From JAIQFV01 sp041494885 (GTDB lineage: Bacteria > Acidobacteriota > Terriglobia > JAIQFV01): 64,000 nucleotides of DNA. The notes under the pieces were generated by a model that searched no databases, was not told the DNA's origin, and was given only the letters and a program-made list of their open reading frames with translations. The translations under genes were made by a program, and so were the position numbers. The first letter of the stretch is position 1; every line of letters begins with the position of its first letter. The DNA lies in contig JBGQBO010000023.1 in NCBI GenBank assembly GCA_041494885.1, forward strand, positions 19,795 to 83,794, written 5' to 3'. Shown here one piece after another: positions 1 through 12,315 of this stretch.

Positions 1-1124
1 GACTCATCCGTGTCTCGATACCAATGACTCCTCTTGAGATTGGCGTATGTGGATTCTTGAGTCAGGTAGGCAGGTATCTCAGAACTCATGGCTTGCATCG
101 CTGCGGAGAGCTGGGTGGCGCGGTCTGGAAAAAGCTGCTGGGCCACCCCCATCAATTGGTACCCGAGGACATAATAAACCTGTTTCTCTTGAGGATCTGC
201 AATCGGCCGGGACAAGAGCCGAATACAAGTATCGAGATAAGCACGCAGGATCTCTGGTGGAGTGTCTGACCGGGGAGTGGTAATATTCACAACCCCCAGC
301 TTCCCCACACTCGTATAGACGATTGCGCCGTTTTCCGGAACTCCCAGAGGACTCTCTTTCACGGTGGTCTGCAAGACATATGTGCCCATGATCATGAGAT
401 CTTCCGCCTTGACAGAAGGCTGGGCTTCGAGAGACGCCAGGGCTTCGAGGTACAACTGGTTTGCGGCCGCAACATCCGTCTTTCGTAGTTCGATGATGAA
501 GTAAAACAGATCCTGCGCGAACCCTTCTGAGGTGATGCCGGACTCGACACCTTGCTGGGCGAATTTCGCCGCTTCGGTGGGACTGTCCTTCAGGGAGGCG
601 AACGCAGCGGAGAGAAGATTGTCCTGGGTTGCGGATTTTTCAAATGGATCCTTGTTTAACGCTGCCTGTTCTTCGATCAACCGTTTGGCCCACGCCGGAT
701 CGTGGCTTGCAATGGACTCTATCAACCTCCGCCGATTGACCATGAGCATTTTATGCTCTCGCTTCGATTCTTCGCTCGAAGCGGCGCTTGAAGCTGACGA
801 AGAGTCGGCGGCCCTCAAGGTCTCGAGAACCTTCATGAAGAGCTGACGCCCTCCTGCCGGATCACTGGTCCACAACACATCGGCGAGGCCGATGAGCGTG
901 TGCAGTCTCAAGTCGGTGTCTCGAAAGTTCGAGACACGACTCACCAAGGTCTGAACACGCAGGATGGCATCGGCCTTCCTGTTCGCAATCGTGTCCTTCC
1001 TGGATTCGTTCACGGGAGTCGGCGGAGCTTGCTTCGTTTGTGCCCACGAGGGAGTCAGCTGAGCACAAACCCCATAACCCACGGTCAGGAAAAAGAATAG
1101 GAAGAAGGGGGCGCGTCGCGTCAT
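1..1124 (-). CDS. Exported protein of unknown function, C-terminus cut off by window edge
   Basis: The minus-strand frame runs open from an ATG at 1124 to the left edge without a stop, giving at least 374 codons. A GGAGG lies four bases before the ATG. The N-terminus is a clear Sec signal peptide: MTRRAPFF, then a run of Phe/Leu, then VGYGVCAQ, with likely cleavage near the following Ala/Gln-rich segment. The mature part is soluble, mostly helical by composition and rich in Ala, Glu, Leu and Ser, with no membrane segment or catalytic motif that I recognise. It lies downstream of the metalloprotease gene on the same strand, but a terminator separates them, so it is probably transcribed on its own. 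I do not recognise the family. The signal peptide makes an envelope location likely. Confidence 0.75.
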   Translation of the reverse strand, partial: MTRRAPFFLFFFLTVGYGVCAQLTPSWAQTKQAPPTPVNESRKDTIANRKADAILRVQTLVSRVSNFRDTDLRLHTLIGLADVLWTSDPAGGRQLFMKVLETLRAADSSSASSAASSEESKREHKMLMVNRRRLIESIASHDPAWAKRLIEEQAALNKDPFEKSATQDNLLSAAFASLKDSPTEAAKFAQQGVESGITSEGFAQDLFYFIIELRKTDVAAANQLYLEALASLEAQPSVKAEDLMIMGTYVLQTTVKESPLGVPENGAIVYTSVGKLGVVNITTPRSDTPPEILRAYLDTCIRLLSRPIADPQEKQVYYVLGYQLMGVAQQLFPDRATQLSAAMQAMSSEIPAYLTQESTYANLKRSHWYRDTDE

Positions 1125-1511
1125 AAAGCCTCCACGATATCGGGGAAGGGAAGGCCCTCCTTCAGGCAGCCCCGAGATTAGGTAGAGATTATCACTTCAG
1201 ATTGGGTTGTCAATTTTCTTCAGTCAGAATCAAATGGAACGATGTCGAGGAGGATCGCTTCAGTGAAAGAAGCGACAGTGGTGTATCGTTTCTTAGTTTC
1301 GGGGTAAAGGCGGTAGGACAGTACTGGTTTTCTTTACATGGTCAGCAAGATCGCGTGAGAAGAAAGGCTCACTCCGATGTGCCGGAGTGAGCCATCCGCA
1401 AATCGTGTTAGAGGCCAGACCAAAGATGCCAGCCAAAAACAGCGGAACACAGTTTATTTCTGGACTCTAAGAGGGGCACCTCAATGCATCGCGGTGCCCG
1501 TCGAAAAACGT
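1125..1511. other. Intergenic stretch with two stem-loops
   Basis: No gene is seen. It holds the terminator at 1358-1393 and a second, weaker hairpin at 1474-1499 (GGGCACC paired with GGTGCCC), which has no T-run on either strand. Confidence 0.5.
1358..1393 (-). terminator. Intrinsic terminator after the metalloprotease gene
   Basis: There is a perfect 10-bp stem, GGCTCACTCC paired with GGAGTGAGCC (1366-1375 with 1384-1393), with an 8-base loop. On the minus strand it is followed by TTTCTTCTC. It lies about 120 bases past the metalloprotease stop and before the next minus-strand gene. The U-tract is interrupted, so efficiency may be moderate. Confidence 0.6.
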
Positions 1512-4121
<2,610 letters not shown>

Positions 4122-5052
4122 TAAAAGTCTCCTTGAAATGAAGAGGTACAAGTGAAATTTGAAGGGGCGGGGCACTCCGCGTCATCGGAGTGTCGTTCTA
4201 TGTTGAGCAATTCAGAAAGTCCTTTTTATGAGTAAAATCTCTTCCAGCGTTGAGGTCCAAAGGTGAGATCTTCCGGTCTGCGGCTCCCAATAATCACGTC
4301 CGCCAGGTGAAGAGATCTTATCGTCCTGAAACATCGTCCGGATTAGCTCTTTTTTTCACACGCATCATGGAAAAAAAGGGCTTGAGGGCAATGCGCTCAT
4401 CCCCACTTGACGTCCGGGCACGGCCTCGCAGGAACGACTTGCCCGGTCGTCTCAACACGAATCAAATGAGAATGTTTTCCTTCAAATTCGCGGTGGGATG
4501 AGCTCGAAGCGACTCAACCTCTTGTCCTGTCTTGGGCGGGAGTCTCCCTTGCCTCCTGAATTGAGGGACGACACCGTACCAGCCTCCACACAATTATCGA
4601 GACGAAGGAGGCCAGGGATCGGTTACCAGGGAAATACTGCAAGTGATCGATTATTGGATTGATGGGAGTCGCCGGCAAGCACTCACGTCATGTCAGTGGT
4701 GGCCGAGAAATCACTCCTTATTCGATTGAGGCGTACTGACGGTTTCGTGTCGTGGTCGAGTTACGCCTCTGCAAAGGTGATCTGTGCGTCACCTCGCCCT
4801 CTCCTCTCTTTACAGGCTGTTGTACTGGTGCTAACTTTCGCATCCTGAATTTTGTGCCTTGCCGAGGCGAGGTCTGATCCATCCCGGCTCATGTAGCAGT
4901 TGCTTGCGCTTCGAATTGAGAGAGGGACCACTTTTATGTAAACAAGCCGCTCCAGATGCCCGGCTCGGCATCTCCATCATTCGCCCCGGAGTGTCAGTTC
5001 AGGATGATGTGTTGTGTGATTGGTTAAGAGTTTTCGAAAGGGATTGACCTCG
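4122..5052. other. Long intergenic stretch, nothing recognised
   Basis: About 930 bases between the divergent metalloprotease and permease genes. Short open frames occur on both strands, but none has a ribosome-binding site together with coding-like composition. I see no tRNA, repeat or clear promoter. Confidence 0.4.
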
Positions 5053-6378
5053 ATGACCCACTCCCGGATGGTGAGCAATCCCAAGAAGCTTTCTCTCCTT
5101 GCACTGATCGCTGCGACCTATTGCATGGTATGTGGCGGGCCGTTTGGGATGGAGGATTTGGTCCAAAAGGCGGGGTATCTCGGGGCGATTGTGACCCTCC
5201 TGCTCACGCCTTTGCTCTGGGGCGTGCCCACGGCAATGATGGTGAGTGAACTGGCGAGCGCGATACCCAGGGAGGGGGGCTTTTATGTGTGGGTTTCTCG
5301 TGCCATGGGCCCTTTCTGGGGGTTTCAAGAAGCCTGGCTGACCTTTATGGGCAGCATCTTTGACATGGCCATCTATCCCACTCTTTTTGCCTGGTACGTG
5401 GTGAGATTTTGGCCGGTTCTCGATCGGGGACACATTCCCTTGTTGATCGGTCTTGCGATGATCGCAGGTTGTGTCCTTTGGAATTTGCAGGGGGCGGTCG
5501 CTGTTGGACGAGGGTCTATCGGAGTGACAGTGGCGATTCTGAGCCCATTCATTCTGGTAGTTTGGTATGGGTTGCTTCGTCATGAAAACGTCCATTCCGC
5601 CCCTGTGTCAATAAGCCATCTCGACATTCTGGGCGGTCTTCTCATTGCGATGTGGAACTACATGGGCTGGGACAATGCGTCCACCGTCGCCGGGGAGGTG
5701 GATCGGCCCCGACGAACATATCCTTTGGCCATGCTCTATTCGTGCATCCTTGTCACGCTGACCTATGTCATCCCCATTGCAGCCTTGGCGAGGGCTGGAA
5801 TTTCTCTCGATGAGTGGGGCACGGGGGGATGGGTCGATATCGCCCGAACACTCGGGGGGAACGGTTTGGCCGCAGCCCTCATGGTTGCAGGGGCAGTGGC
5901 TGCCGTGGGTTCATTCAATGCCCTGGTCATGTCACTTTCCCGGTTGCCGGCCGTGATGGCCGAGGATGGTTTCTTGCCGAAAGTCTTTGCCTATTGCAAT
6001 CCGAAGACCGGGGTGCCGACAGTTGCCATTATAGTGAGCGCCGTTGTCTGGGGATTCTGTCTGGGTCTCGGGTTTGAGAAGGTGGTGATGCTGGATGTGC
6101 TCCTGACAGGAATGAGCATCCTGCTTGAATTTGCCGCGCTGGTACTTCTTCGTATTCGAGAACCGCTATTGGATCGGCCCTATCGAGTCCCCGGCCGGCT
6201 ATTCGGCGCTATTGCTGTTGGAATATTTCCGCTCGTGTTGATTGTGGCGACCGTTATTCGTAACTATGGAGAAAAACTCGGGCCAATCAACACCTTGAGT
6301 CTGGGGGTTGTCCTCATGGCCCTCGGACCACTTCTTTACCTGGGGAAGAGCGTGATGCGAAAGACCTACTCCAGGTGA
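5053..6378 (+). CDS. APC-family amino-acid permease
   Basis: A 441-residue integral membrane protein with about 12 hydrophobic segments and short loops. The N-terminal GGPFGMEDLVQKAG, followed by a conserved segment with ELASAIPREGGFYVW, is the substrate-binding TM1-TM2 signature of the amino acid-polyamine-organocation superfamily. WNYMGWDNASTVAGEVDRP in the middle matches the conserved loop of that family. The start at 5053 is preferred because AAAGGGA precedes it. A TTG 33 bases upstream in the same frame would add a charged leader. It is probably a proton- or antiport-driven transporter in the inner membrane. The substrate cannot be read from sequence. No adjacent catabolic gene points to one, and it appears monocistronic. 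Confidence 0.85.
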   Translation: MTHSRMVSNPKKLSLLALIAATYCMVCGGPFGMEDLVQKAGYLGAIVTLLLTPLLWGVPTAMMVSELASAIPREGGFYVWVSRAMGPFWGFQEAWLTFMGSIFDMAIYPTLFAWYVVRFWPVLDRGHIPLLIGLAMIAGCVLWNLQGAVAVGRGSIGVTVAILSPFILVVWYGLLRHENVHSAPVSISHLDILGGLLIAMWNYMGWDNASTVAGEVDRPRRTYPLAMLYSCILVTLTYVIPIAALARAGISLDEWGTGGWVDIARTLGGNGLAAALMVAGAVAAVGSFNALVMSLSRLPAVMAEDGFLPKVFAYCNPKTGVPTVAIIVSAVVWGFCLGLGFEKVVMLDVLLTGMSILLEFAALVLLRIREPLLDRPYRVPGRLFGAIAVGIFPLVLIVATVIRNYGEKLGPINTLSLGVVLMALGPLLYLGKSVMRKTYSR

Positions 6379-7378
6379 TTTTCTTGTAGAGAGAAGGGTG
6401 TTGAAAACCTGTTTGACGCTTCCACTCTGTATGTGGCGCGCGGCGCGGAGTCAAAGCTCTTGTTCTGATTCTTCTGGGCGCCGACCGCTTAGATCCGCGA
6501 CCAATTGTATTGGAGCCCGGTAGTTCCGGAGGCAGGACGTATTCCTCTGGATGAGAAAGCAGGGGATACCACCCTTTCCTCCTCCCTGAATTGCGCGCGC
6601 AGGGTCCGGGTTCATGAAGAGTGAATACAAGGAGGGTATGATCTTGCTTTTGAACTATTCGGAGTGTTACACTCACTTTGATGAAGCGACATGGCTTCAG
6701 ATTTCTTGTCCACTTGTGGCAAGCAGGGTGTCTTTCGGCGCCTTTGGTCGAAACCGTCGATCGAGGGAATTTTATCCGGAAGGAGATGCGCGATATTGCG
6801 CGCAACGCCGGTAGCGTGGCGAATCTTGTGGCGGCGGCCTTCTGTGTTTTAGCCCCCCTGTTTCGGAAGTGGCGCAACCGTTGCTCGTATGTTGCCGGGG
6901 CTGCTCGACGGCGCGTCCTGCAATTAAAGCTCGGACGGCCGATTTCTTTGCCTCCTCGTGCGTCTTCACCAGCTCACTCACCTTTTGCTCCCTATTGGTT
7001 CCGACCTGCCTCTTTGTCACTCGTACGCACCCACTTGCGCTGGCACGGGCCTTCGTTAAGCTGCGACGCTAGTAAACTGTAAATAGGCCGGCCGAGACGT
7101 TCCGATGCTGGGTCTTAAGGGTAATGTTTGAGGACGTGATCCCGATCCTTTTATGCACCGGCGTGTTGTCCCAGCACACGGGCTTGGAGAGCCCAATCCC
7201 TGATTCCTCAAGCCCGGCGTCCAGAGTATGAAACTCTAAGTGAGCGTCTGATCGATCAGGATGGTAGTCGTCGAGCGCCTTTTGATTGGCCGCATCGTGG
7301 GCTGACCAATCTCATGGCCTTCGACTCCCTGAACAACACCTATCCCAGAAATGAGCAAACAGAATTAAGGAGCGCAAC
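6379..7378. other. Long intergenic stretch with a possible gene remnant
   Basis: One kilobase between the permease and the radical SAM gene. On the minus strand a frame stays open from about 7308 to 7115 and reads like protein (DAANQKALDDYHPDRSD, later KPVCWDNTPVHKRIG), but it has no start codon and is preceded by a stop. I could not assign it. It may be a decayed gene or transposase remnant, or chance. Other open frames here, including one of 187 codons on the minus strand at 6314-6877, show no start signal and unlikely composition. Confidence 0.35.
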
Positions 7379-8926
7379 GTGGCGAGAGTAATCCTGGTGA
7401 ATCCTTCGATGTCTACGGTGGGCTACAGCATTATTACCCCAAGATGGCTTTATGTCATCGCGCAGGCAACGCCCGGAGACCTCGTCGGTGACCCCATGCT
7501 CGTCGATGAGTCCATTGAGCCATTTGATGCGGCGCGTGTTCAACCGGGAGATATCGTTGGCATCGGCATCACAACCGGCAACTGTATTCCCGGCTATCGG
7601 GTCATGAGAGAAGCGAAGTCGAAAGGCGCCAAGGTGATCATGGGGGGCATACACGCCACGATTTTTCCGGAGGAGCCGCTTGAATTGGGAGCGGACGCGG
7701 TCGTCACGGGCAGTGGAGAAGTCGTATGGGGTCAGGTCATCAAGGATGCAGTTGAAAATAAATTACAGCGGAAGTACGACGGCGGCCGGGTGTCAGGTGA
7801 GGCGATGCTGAAAGCGAGATGGGATCTTCTGGACCCCACCAAATATATTTTTCCCACAGTCCAGACCGTGGCGGGCTGTCCGGAGAATTGCAGTTTCTGT
7901 TCCGTGTGGGTAACCGAAGGACGCCAGCCGCGTCAGCGCCTCAGCGAGAAAGTCATTGAGGAAGTGAATGAGCTGTACGACCTGGGATTTCGTTACATTG
8001 TCTTCGCGGATGATAATTTCAACCCGTCGACCCTGGGCCGAATCGCCCGCGAGCCGGGGGAAAACAAACGGCACGAACTGGAGCAAATTCGCGAGGAGCG
8101 GTTGAGGTTTTTCGACGAATACGATCGGAATGTGCCCCGGGACATGTACGCTTTTGCCCAGATGACCGCCGAGGCCACCTCGGATGAAGAGTACCTCCAG
8201 GCCCTGTATCACAAAATGCGAATCCGGACGGCCTTGATCGGGGTCGAATCGTTTTCAGAAGAAGGACTCAAGAGCGTTGGAAAGCTGTGGAATCCCGTCG
8301 GTCAAAAAATGGTGGAGGCGATTCAAAGAATCCAGGACAGCGGGATCTATGTGTTAAGCTCGATCATCAGTGGGCTTGAATTGGATACCGTCCAGACGAT
8401 TCGAACCATGCGGAAGTTTGCCAACGAGTCCGGGACCCTGTTTGCACAGTTCACGGTGTTCAACCCCTATCCCGGGACCAAAGATTTTTATGAAATGATG
8501 AACGATAAGAAGAACCGGGGAAAGCCGAATTACACGCCGAAACATACCACTCAGATTCTTGAAGACCAATACTGGCTGAAACCCCTGCGGCCCGTCGACA
8601 TTGTCAAACATCAGAACATCACCATGAGTGATTTGCACGCTGAGAACAAGAAGTGCTGGGACAGCTTTTACTCCATCCGGGAAAGCCTCAAGCGGGCCCG
8701 GCGCGGGAGAGCCCGGAGGTGGTCCTGGGGTGGGAAGATAGCGTACTTATTCGCATGCCTGGCATTTCGCGGCGCCTATGCGGGATATGGGATGGCGGCC
8801 GACAGCGTTCGACGCAAAAGCATGGGGTTGACGACCAAGCTGTTTATCAAGACTGCAGCCAATGTTTTTAACCGGTTTTACCGCCAGAAAAAGCTCCAAG
8901 TCAGAGTGTCGATGACCTCCCGGTAG
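7379..8926 (+). CDS. B12-binding-domain radical SAM protein
   Basis: A 515-residue protein. The GTG start at 7379 has TAAGGAG seven bases upstream. Residues 1-140 form a cobalamin-binding-like Rossmann domain (VILVNPS at the start, then VDESIEP, GIGITTGN, GAKVIMGGIHAT, ADAVVTGSGE). A radical SAM domain follows with the CxxxCxxC cluster at Cys167, Cys171 and Cys174 (GCPENCSFCSVW), then FADDNFNP and IGVESFSEEGL, which are usual barrel motifs. Class B radical SAM enzymes of this type do methylations, ring formations or rearrangements using 5'-deoxyadenosyl radicals and often cobalamin. The last 90 residues are very basic (RRGRARRW) and include a hydrophobic stretch, so the protein may touch the membrane. 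No neighbour reveals the substrate. The fold call is secure, the reaction unknown. Confidence 0.85.
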   Translation: MARVILVNPSMSTVGYSIITPRWLYVIAQATPGDLVGDPMLVDESIEPFDAARVQPGDIVGIGITTGNCIPGYRVMREAKSKGAKVIMGGIHATIFPEEPLELGADAVVTGSGEVVWGQVIKDAVENKLQRKYDGGRVSGEAMLKARWDLLDPTKYIFPTVQTVAGCPENCSFCSVWVTEGRQPRQRLSEKVIEEVNELYDLGFRYIVFADDNFNPSTLGRIAREPGENKRHELEQIREERLRFFDEYDRNVPRDMYAFAQMTAEATSDEEYLQALYHKMRIRTALIGVESFSEEGLKSVGKLWNPVGQKMVEAIQRIQDSGIYVLSSIISGLELDTVQTIRTMRKFANESGTLFAQFTVFNPYPGTKDFYEMMNDKKNRGKPNYTPKHTTQILEDQYWLKPLRPVDIVKHQNITMSDLHAENKKCWDSFYSIRESLKRARRGRARRWSWGGKIAYLFACLAFRGAYAGYGMAADSVRRKSMGLTTKLFIKTAANVFNRFYRQKKLQVRVSMTSR

Positions 8927-9153
8927 GAGCTCTCGACTCACTGAAAGGAGCTTGGGGACAAACACCGGGGCTCGAGGAATTTTCGCAGGGTGGAGCGAGA
9001 GGGTGTCTGTTCCTTTCATCCTTGTCTTCCAGTCAAGAACAACCCCCGGCGATTCCAGGCTTCTATAGTGAGTCTCCAAATTTAAACAGTCCACTCCCTC
9101 TCTGTCTCTCCTTAATATGTCCATTTAGTTTGAAGGCGGATGATCGTGGTAGA

Positions 9154-10515
9154 TCAGCTGGCTTTCACCAATTGGGCCGGGCGTCCGAGGAAGTAGCCTT
9201 GTCCGAATTCCACGCCGAGGCGTTTGAGGACCTGGAAGTCTTCCCGTGTTTCGATGCCTTCGGCGATGACGGTGGACCGGAGCTTGAGGCCAAGCCCGAG
9301 AAAGCTGGAGACAATTTCCTGTTTGATGAGGTCGCGGGAAATATGGCGGGTGATGGAATTGGCAATCTTGATGTACTCGGGCCGCAATTCGGCGATGGAT
9401 TCGAGATCGGCATAACCGGAGCCGGCATCGTCGACGGCCAGTCGAACGCCCGCCTTTCGCACCGGGTCAATCGCATTGCGAAAATCGTGGTAGTTCTCAA
9501 TCGCTTCCTTTTCGGTGATCTCGAAGACCAGCGAGGGGATGAGCTTCTTGAGGACTGTTTCCTTGAGTCGCTTTAGAAAGAGGGGATGGGTGATGAAGTT
9601 GGAGGAGGTGTTGACAAAAATTCGGCCCTGGGGCTTGAACGCGACGATGGAGTCGAAGGCCGACGACTGGCAGATGGATTCCAGCTCCATGAGCAGCGAA
9701 TTATCGCGCGCGGCGGAGAAGAGGGGTTCGGGGTTCTCCAGGAGGCTGCCCTCGGGTCCCCGCGTGAGCGCTTCATAGCCGACCCGTTGCTGGCTGGGGA
9801 GATGGACAATGGGTTGGAATACGGTGTGGATGATGCGCTGCGTGATGATCGTTCGCACTTCCTGTTCCAGGGTGTCCTGTTCCTTGCGCTCTGAGCGGTT
9901 CACCAATCTCGCCACGTCTTTGAAGGCTCGGTGCAATTGCCGGCTCACGCGCACCCGCGGGTCATGTTCCAATCTCAGGGAGCTCTGAAAGACCCCCAGT
10001 AACTCGATGACGTGACGTCCGAATTGGGAGCACAAAGCGTTGTAAAGGAGGTCTCGGAGCTGGTGGGCGACCAATTCCAGCAACAGATGGGGAGTCTCCG
10101 ATTTGAGGCCGTTCATGGTGACGACGAGATAAAATCCGTCGACATTATTAAAGTGGATGGACAAAATTCGATTCTTCCACTCCCCTGACACACTCCAGGG
10201 TTTAAGCGCCCCGGCGGAGGCGCGCAAGATCTCGCCGAACAACTACCAGCCATAGGCGCTTTCGAGTCCGCTGAACTTGCCCAACTGAAGGTAGATCACG
10301 CCCACACTGGGATGGGCGTCGAAAAGAAGATCGACATCGACCTTCATCGTGGGCACCGTGGGGAATCCCGTGACTGTATCCAGGGTTGCCTGGCGCAGAT
10401 TGCAGGTGCCGCACTCCAGGACCGTCAGACTATTCAACGGGTGAACTGAAGTATTAGGTCTTTCGGGTTGGATAATTTCGTGAGGGCTTAAACAGGCTGT
10501 GTCATTCTTCTTCAA
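9154..10515 (-). pseudogene. Degenerate-GGDEF/EAL cyclic-di-GMP phosphodiesterase gene interrupted by one in-frame amber codon
   Basis: Two open frames lie in the same reading frame and are separated only by TAG at 10243-10245. The first (90 codons) starts at a TTG at 10515 with GGAGGAG six bases upstream. It ends GLESAYGW. The second (362 codons) continues LFGEILRAS, so one domain, which looks like a degenerate GGDEF, runs straight across the stop. The EAL domain follows: YEALTRG, an Asn in VNTSSNF, FEITEKE, DDAGSGYADLESIAELRPE, AEGIET and GQGYFLGRP. Most catalytic residues are there, but the usual KID reads KIA. An intact product would be a c-di-GMP phosphodiesterase or sensor of about 453 residues. 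The stop differs by one base from CAG or GAG. It could be a recent nonsense mutation, an assembly error or readthrough. A TTG directly after the stop could restart the EAL part, but it has no ribosome-binding site. It lies 14 bases behind the receiver gene, in one operon. Confidence 0.8.
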
Positions 10516-10529
10516 CGCAACTCCTCCGC

Positions 10530-10916
10530 CTAATCTGATAGAACCGCTACACAAGCCAGCCGTTCCACGCGCCGCTTCAACTCCTCGTTTCGAAACGGTT
10601 TGGACAGGTAGTCGTTCGCGCCGACCTGCATGGCGGTGATCTTATCCCTAACGTCCTGCTTTCCCGTCAGCATCAGGACCGGGGTGTCCGCAATTTCCTG
10701 GATCTGACGAAGAATGCGGCAGGCCTCCCACCCGCTCATGGGTTCCATCATGACGTCGAGAATCACAAGCACTGGACGTTCCCGAAGCGCCAGGGAAACT
10801 CCGCTCGTCCCCTCCTCAGCCTCAAGAACCTCATAGCCTTCCTCTGATAACACCCTGACCACGGCCTCACGAACTCCCGGTTCGTCGTCGACAATGATGA
10901 TTTTCTTGTTATCCAA
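10530..10916 (-). CDS. Single-domain response regulator (CheY-like receiver)
   Basis: 128 residues, receiver domain only. The acidic pocket is Asp10-Asp11 (IIIVDDEPGV), the phospho-acceptor is Asp54 (LVILDVMM), and the switch residues are Thr84 (LMLTG) and Lys106 (YLSKPF). There is no output domain, so it must act through protein contact. Its first codons overlap the end of the histidine kinase gene by eight bases, and the EAL gene starts 14 bases after its stop. The three are almost certainly co-transcribed, with the kinase as the likely phospho-donor. The likely output is local c-di-GMP turnover through the EAL protein, but that is inferred from context only. Confidence 0.9.
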   Translation of the reverse strand: MDNKKIIIVDDEPGVREAVVRVLSEEGYEVLEAEEGTSGVSLALRERPVLVILDVMMEPMSGWEACRILRQIQEIADTPVLMLTGKQDVRDKITAMQVGANDYLSKPFRNEELKRRVERLACVAVLSD

Positions 10917-12315
10917 GAGTTTCTCCTCGGGTGGAGAGTGGGAGGGCGACGGTCACCGTAGTTCCACGGCCCTCGACGCTTTCCAGATGAATGGCCCCCT
11001 GGTGTTGCTCTATGATCTTGCGGGTGAGATAAAGCCCCAGCCCTGTCCCTGTAATTCCTCGCGTCCGCTCACTGTCCGGCCGGCTGAATTTTTCGAAAGC
11101 GGAAGAAATGGCCTTGGCCGACATCCCGATTCCCGAATCCATGATCCTTACGACGGCAAAGGGTTGGGAAGGCCGGGTGGAGCGAGGAGGGGTGGCGAAG
11201 AAATCCAAATGACGGCGTTCCTGGATGTCAATTCCCACCTCGATTTGGCCCCCTTCTGGAGAGTATTTGATGGAATTACTGATCAAGTTGCTGAAGGCGC
11301 GCATGAGTTTGTTGCGGTCTCCCCGCACCAGGATTTCAGCGCGACGGGACTGAAACAGGAAGTTGTGGAGAGCGGTCACGGATCTGTGTTTGTCGACTTG
11401 GGATTTGAGCAGGGTGACGAGGTCAACAGCCTGGAGTCCTTCCGTCTCCGGAGAGGACCGCTCGTCAACAATGGCTTCAAGGTTGGAAATCATGTCGGAT
11501 AGTTCGCTTACTTCACCATCAATTTTCGACACAATGTCTTCAGTGCTGGTCCCACGATGGGGGTCTTTGAGCAGGTCGGTGTAAGCACGCAGGATGGTTA
11601 GCGGCGACCGAAGTTCGTGTGAGATAATCGAAAGGTGCTCTCCGAGTGGAGGAGCCTCCTTCGGTTTCGAACGCGCGGATTGTATCACAGGGGAGGTCTT
11701 CACGGGAAGAGAAGAAATCCTGCCCGACAGTTCAGAGTGTTCGTTTGAATCCGGCGAAAAGACCCTTTCCTTCAGGGCCTTTCCCACGTAACCAATGAGG
11801 TAGACCGCCACCAGGCCCGCCGTCCGGACTCCCAGCGCGGAGGGATCCTCGGCCTTCCAAAAGCCAAATCGAAGAAGAACCGCACTGGAACCGGAAATTG
11901 AGGATTCCTGCCCCTGAAACGAAAGGAGGGATGAACACAAGCCCAGTTCAGCAAAAATGAATCCTAACAGGAGTTGGAGCCGCGCCGAGAACATGGCGGC
12001 AAGGATCAGCTCGACAAAATAGAGCAACCCAAACTCACTTTGGAAGCCGCCCGTGACACGCACGGTCCAACTGATAAAAACGACATCGATCCCAATGGTC
12101 ACGACATCGAATCCACCTCGCAGTAACTGCGCCAGGGGGGTGAAAAACACGAGTAGATTCCAGAGCGCTGCCACCAACAGAACTCGGTTGATGGACCGCA
12201 GTGGGAGGGTATTGGGCGGATATGTCACACTGGCGAAGAGCAACATGATGATGAAGATTCCGATCCACAGCAACCGAAACTTCAACTGCTCCCCGCTGAG
12301 CGGCGACGTGGTCAA
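10909..12315 (-). CDS. Membrane-bound sensor histidine kinase
   Basis: 468 residues. The TTG start at 12315 has AAAGG about eight bases upstream. The N-terminal 180 residues contain about five or six hydrophobic segments with little between them (WIGIFIIMLLF, VVTIGIDVVFISW, LLYFVELILAAMF and others), like the MASE-type integral membrane sensors. A charged linker follows, then the HisKA region with phospho-acceptor His233 (ISHELRSPLTIL). The HATPase domain has its N box at Asn347 (NLISNSIKYS), a G1 box DSGIGM around 393-398, and GTGLGLYL near 430. It is an orthodox kinase with no receiver attached. It overlaps the receiver gene and heads a three-gene signalling operon. What it senses cannot be told. 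Confidence 0.9.
   Translation of the reverse strand: MTTSPLSGEQLKFRLLWIGIFIIMLLFASVTYPPNTLPLRSINRVLLVAALWNLLVFFTPLAQLLRGGFDVVTIGIDVVFISWTVRVTGGFQSEFGLLYFVELILAAMFSARLQLLLGFIFAELGLCSSLLSFQGQESSISGSSAVLLRFGFWKAEDPSALGVRTAGLVAVYLIGYVGKALKERVFSPDSNEHSELSGRISSLPVKTSPVIQSARSKPKEAPPLGEHLSIISHELRSPLTILRAYTDLLKDPHRGTSTEDIVSKIDGEVSELSDMISNLEAIVDERSSPETEGLQAVDLVTLLKSQVDKHRSVTALHNFLFQSRRAEILVRGDRNKLMRAFSNLISNSIKYSPEGGQIEVGIDIQERRHLDFFATPPRSTRPSQPFAVVRIMDSGIGMSAKAISSAFEKFSRPDSERTRGITGTGLGLYLTRKIIEQHQGAIHLESVEGRGTTVTVALPLSTRGETLG

Noticed and set aside
1474..1499. Second hairpin near the metalloprotease stop as a terminator
   Set aside because: The 7-bp stem is not followed by a T-run on either strand; the hairpin at 1366-1393 fits better.
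6314..6877. 187-codon minus-strand open frame after the permease
   Set aside because: Overlaps the permease end, strongly Arg/Ser/Pro-rich, no ribosome-binding site.
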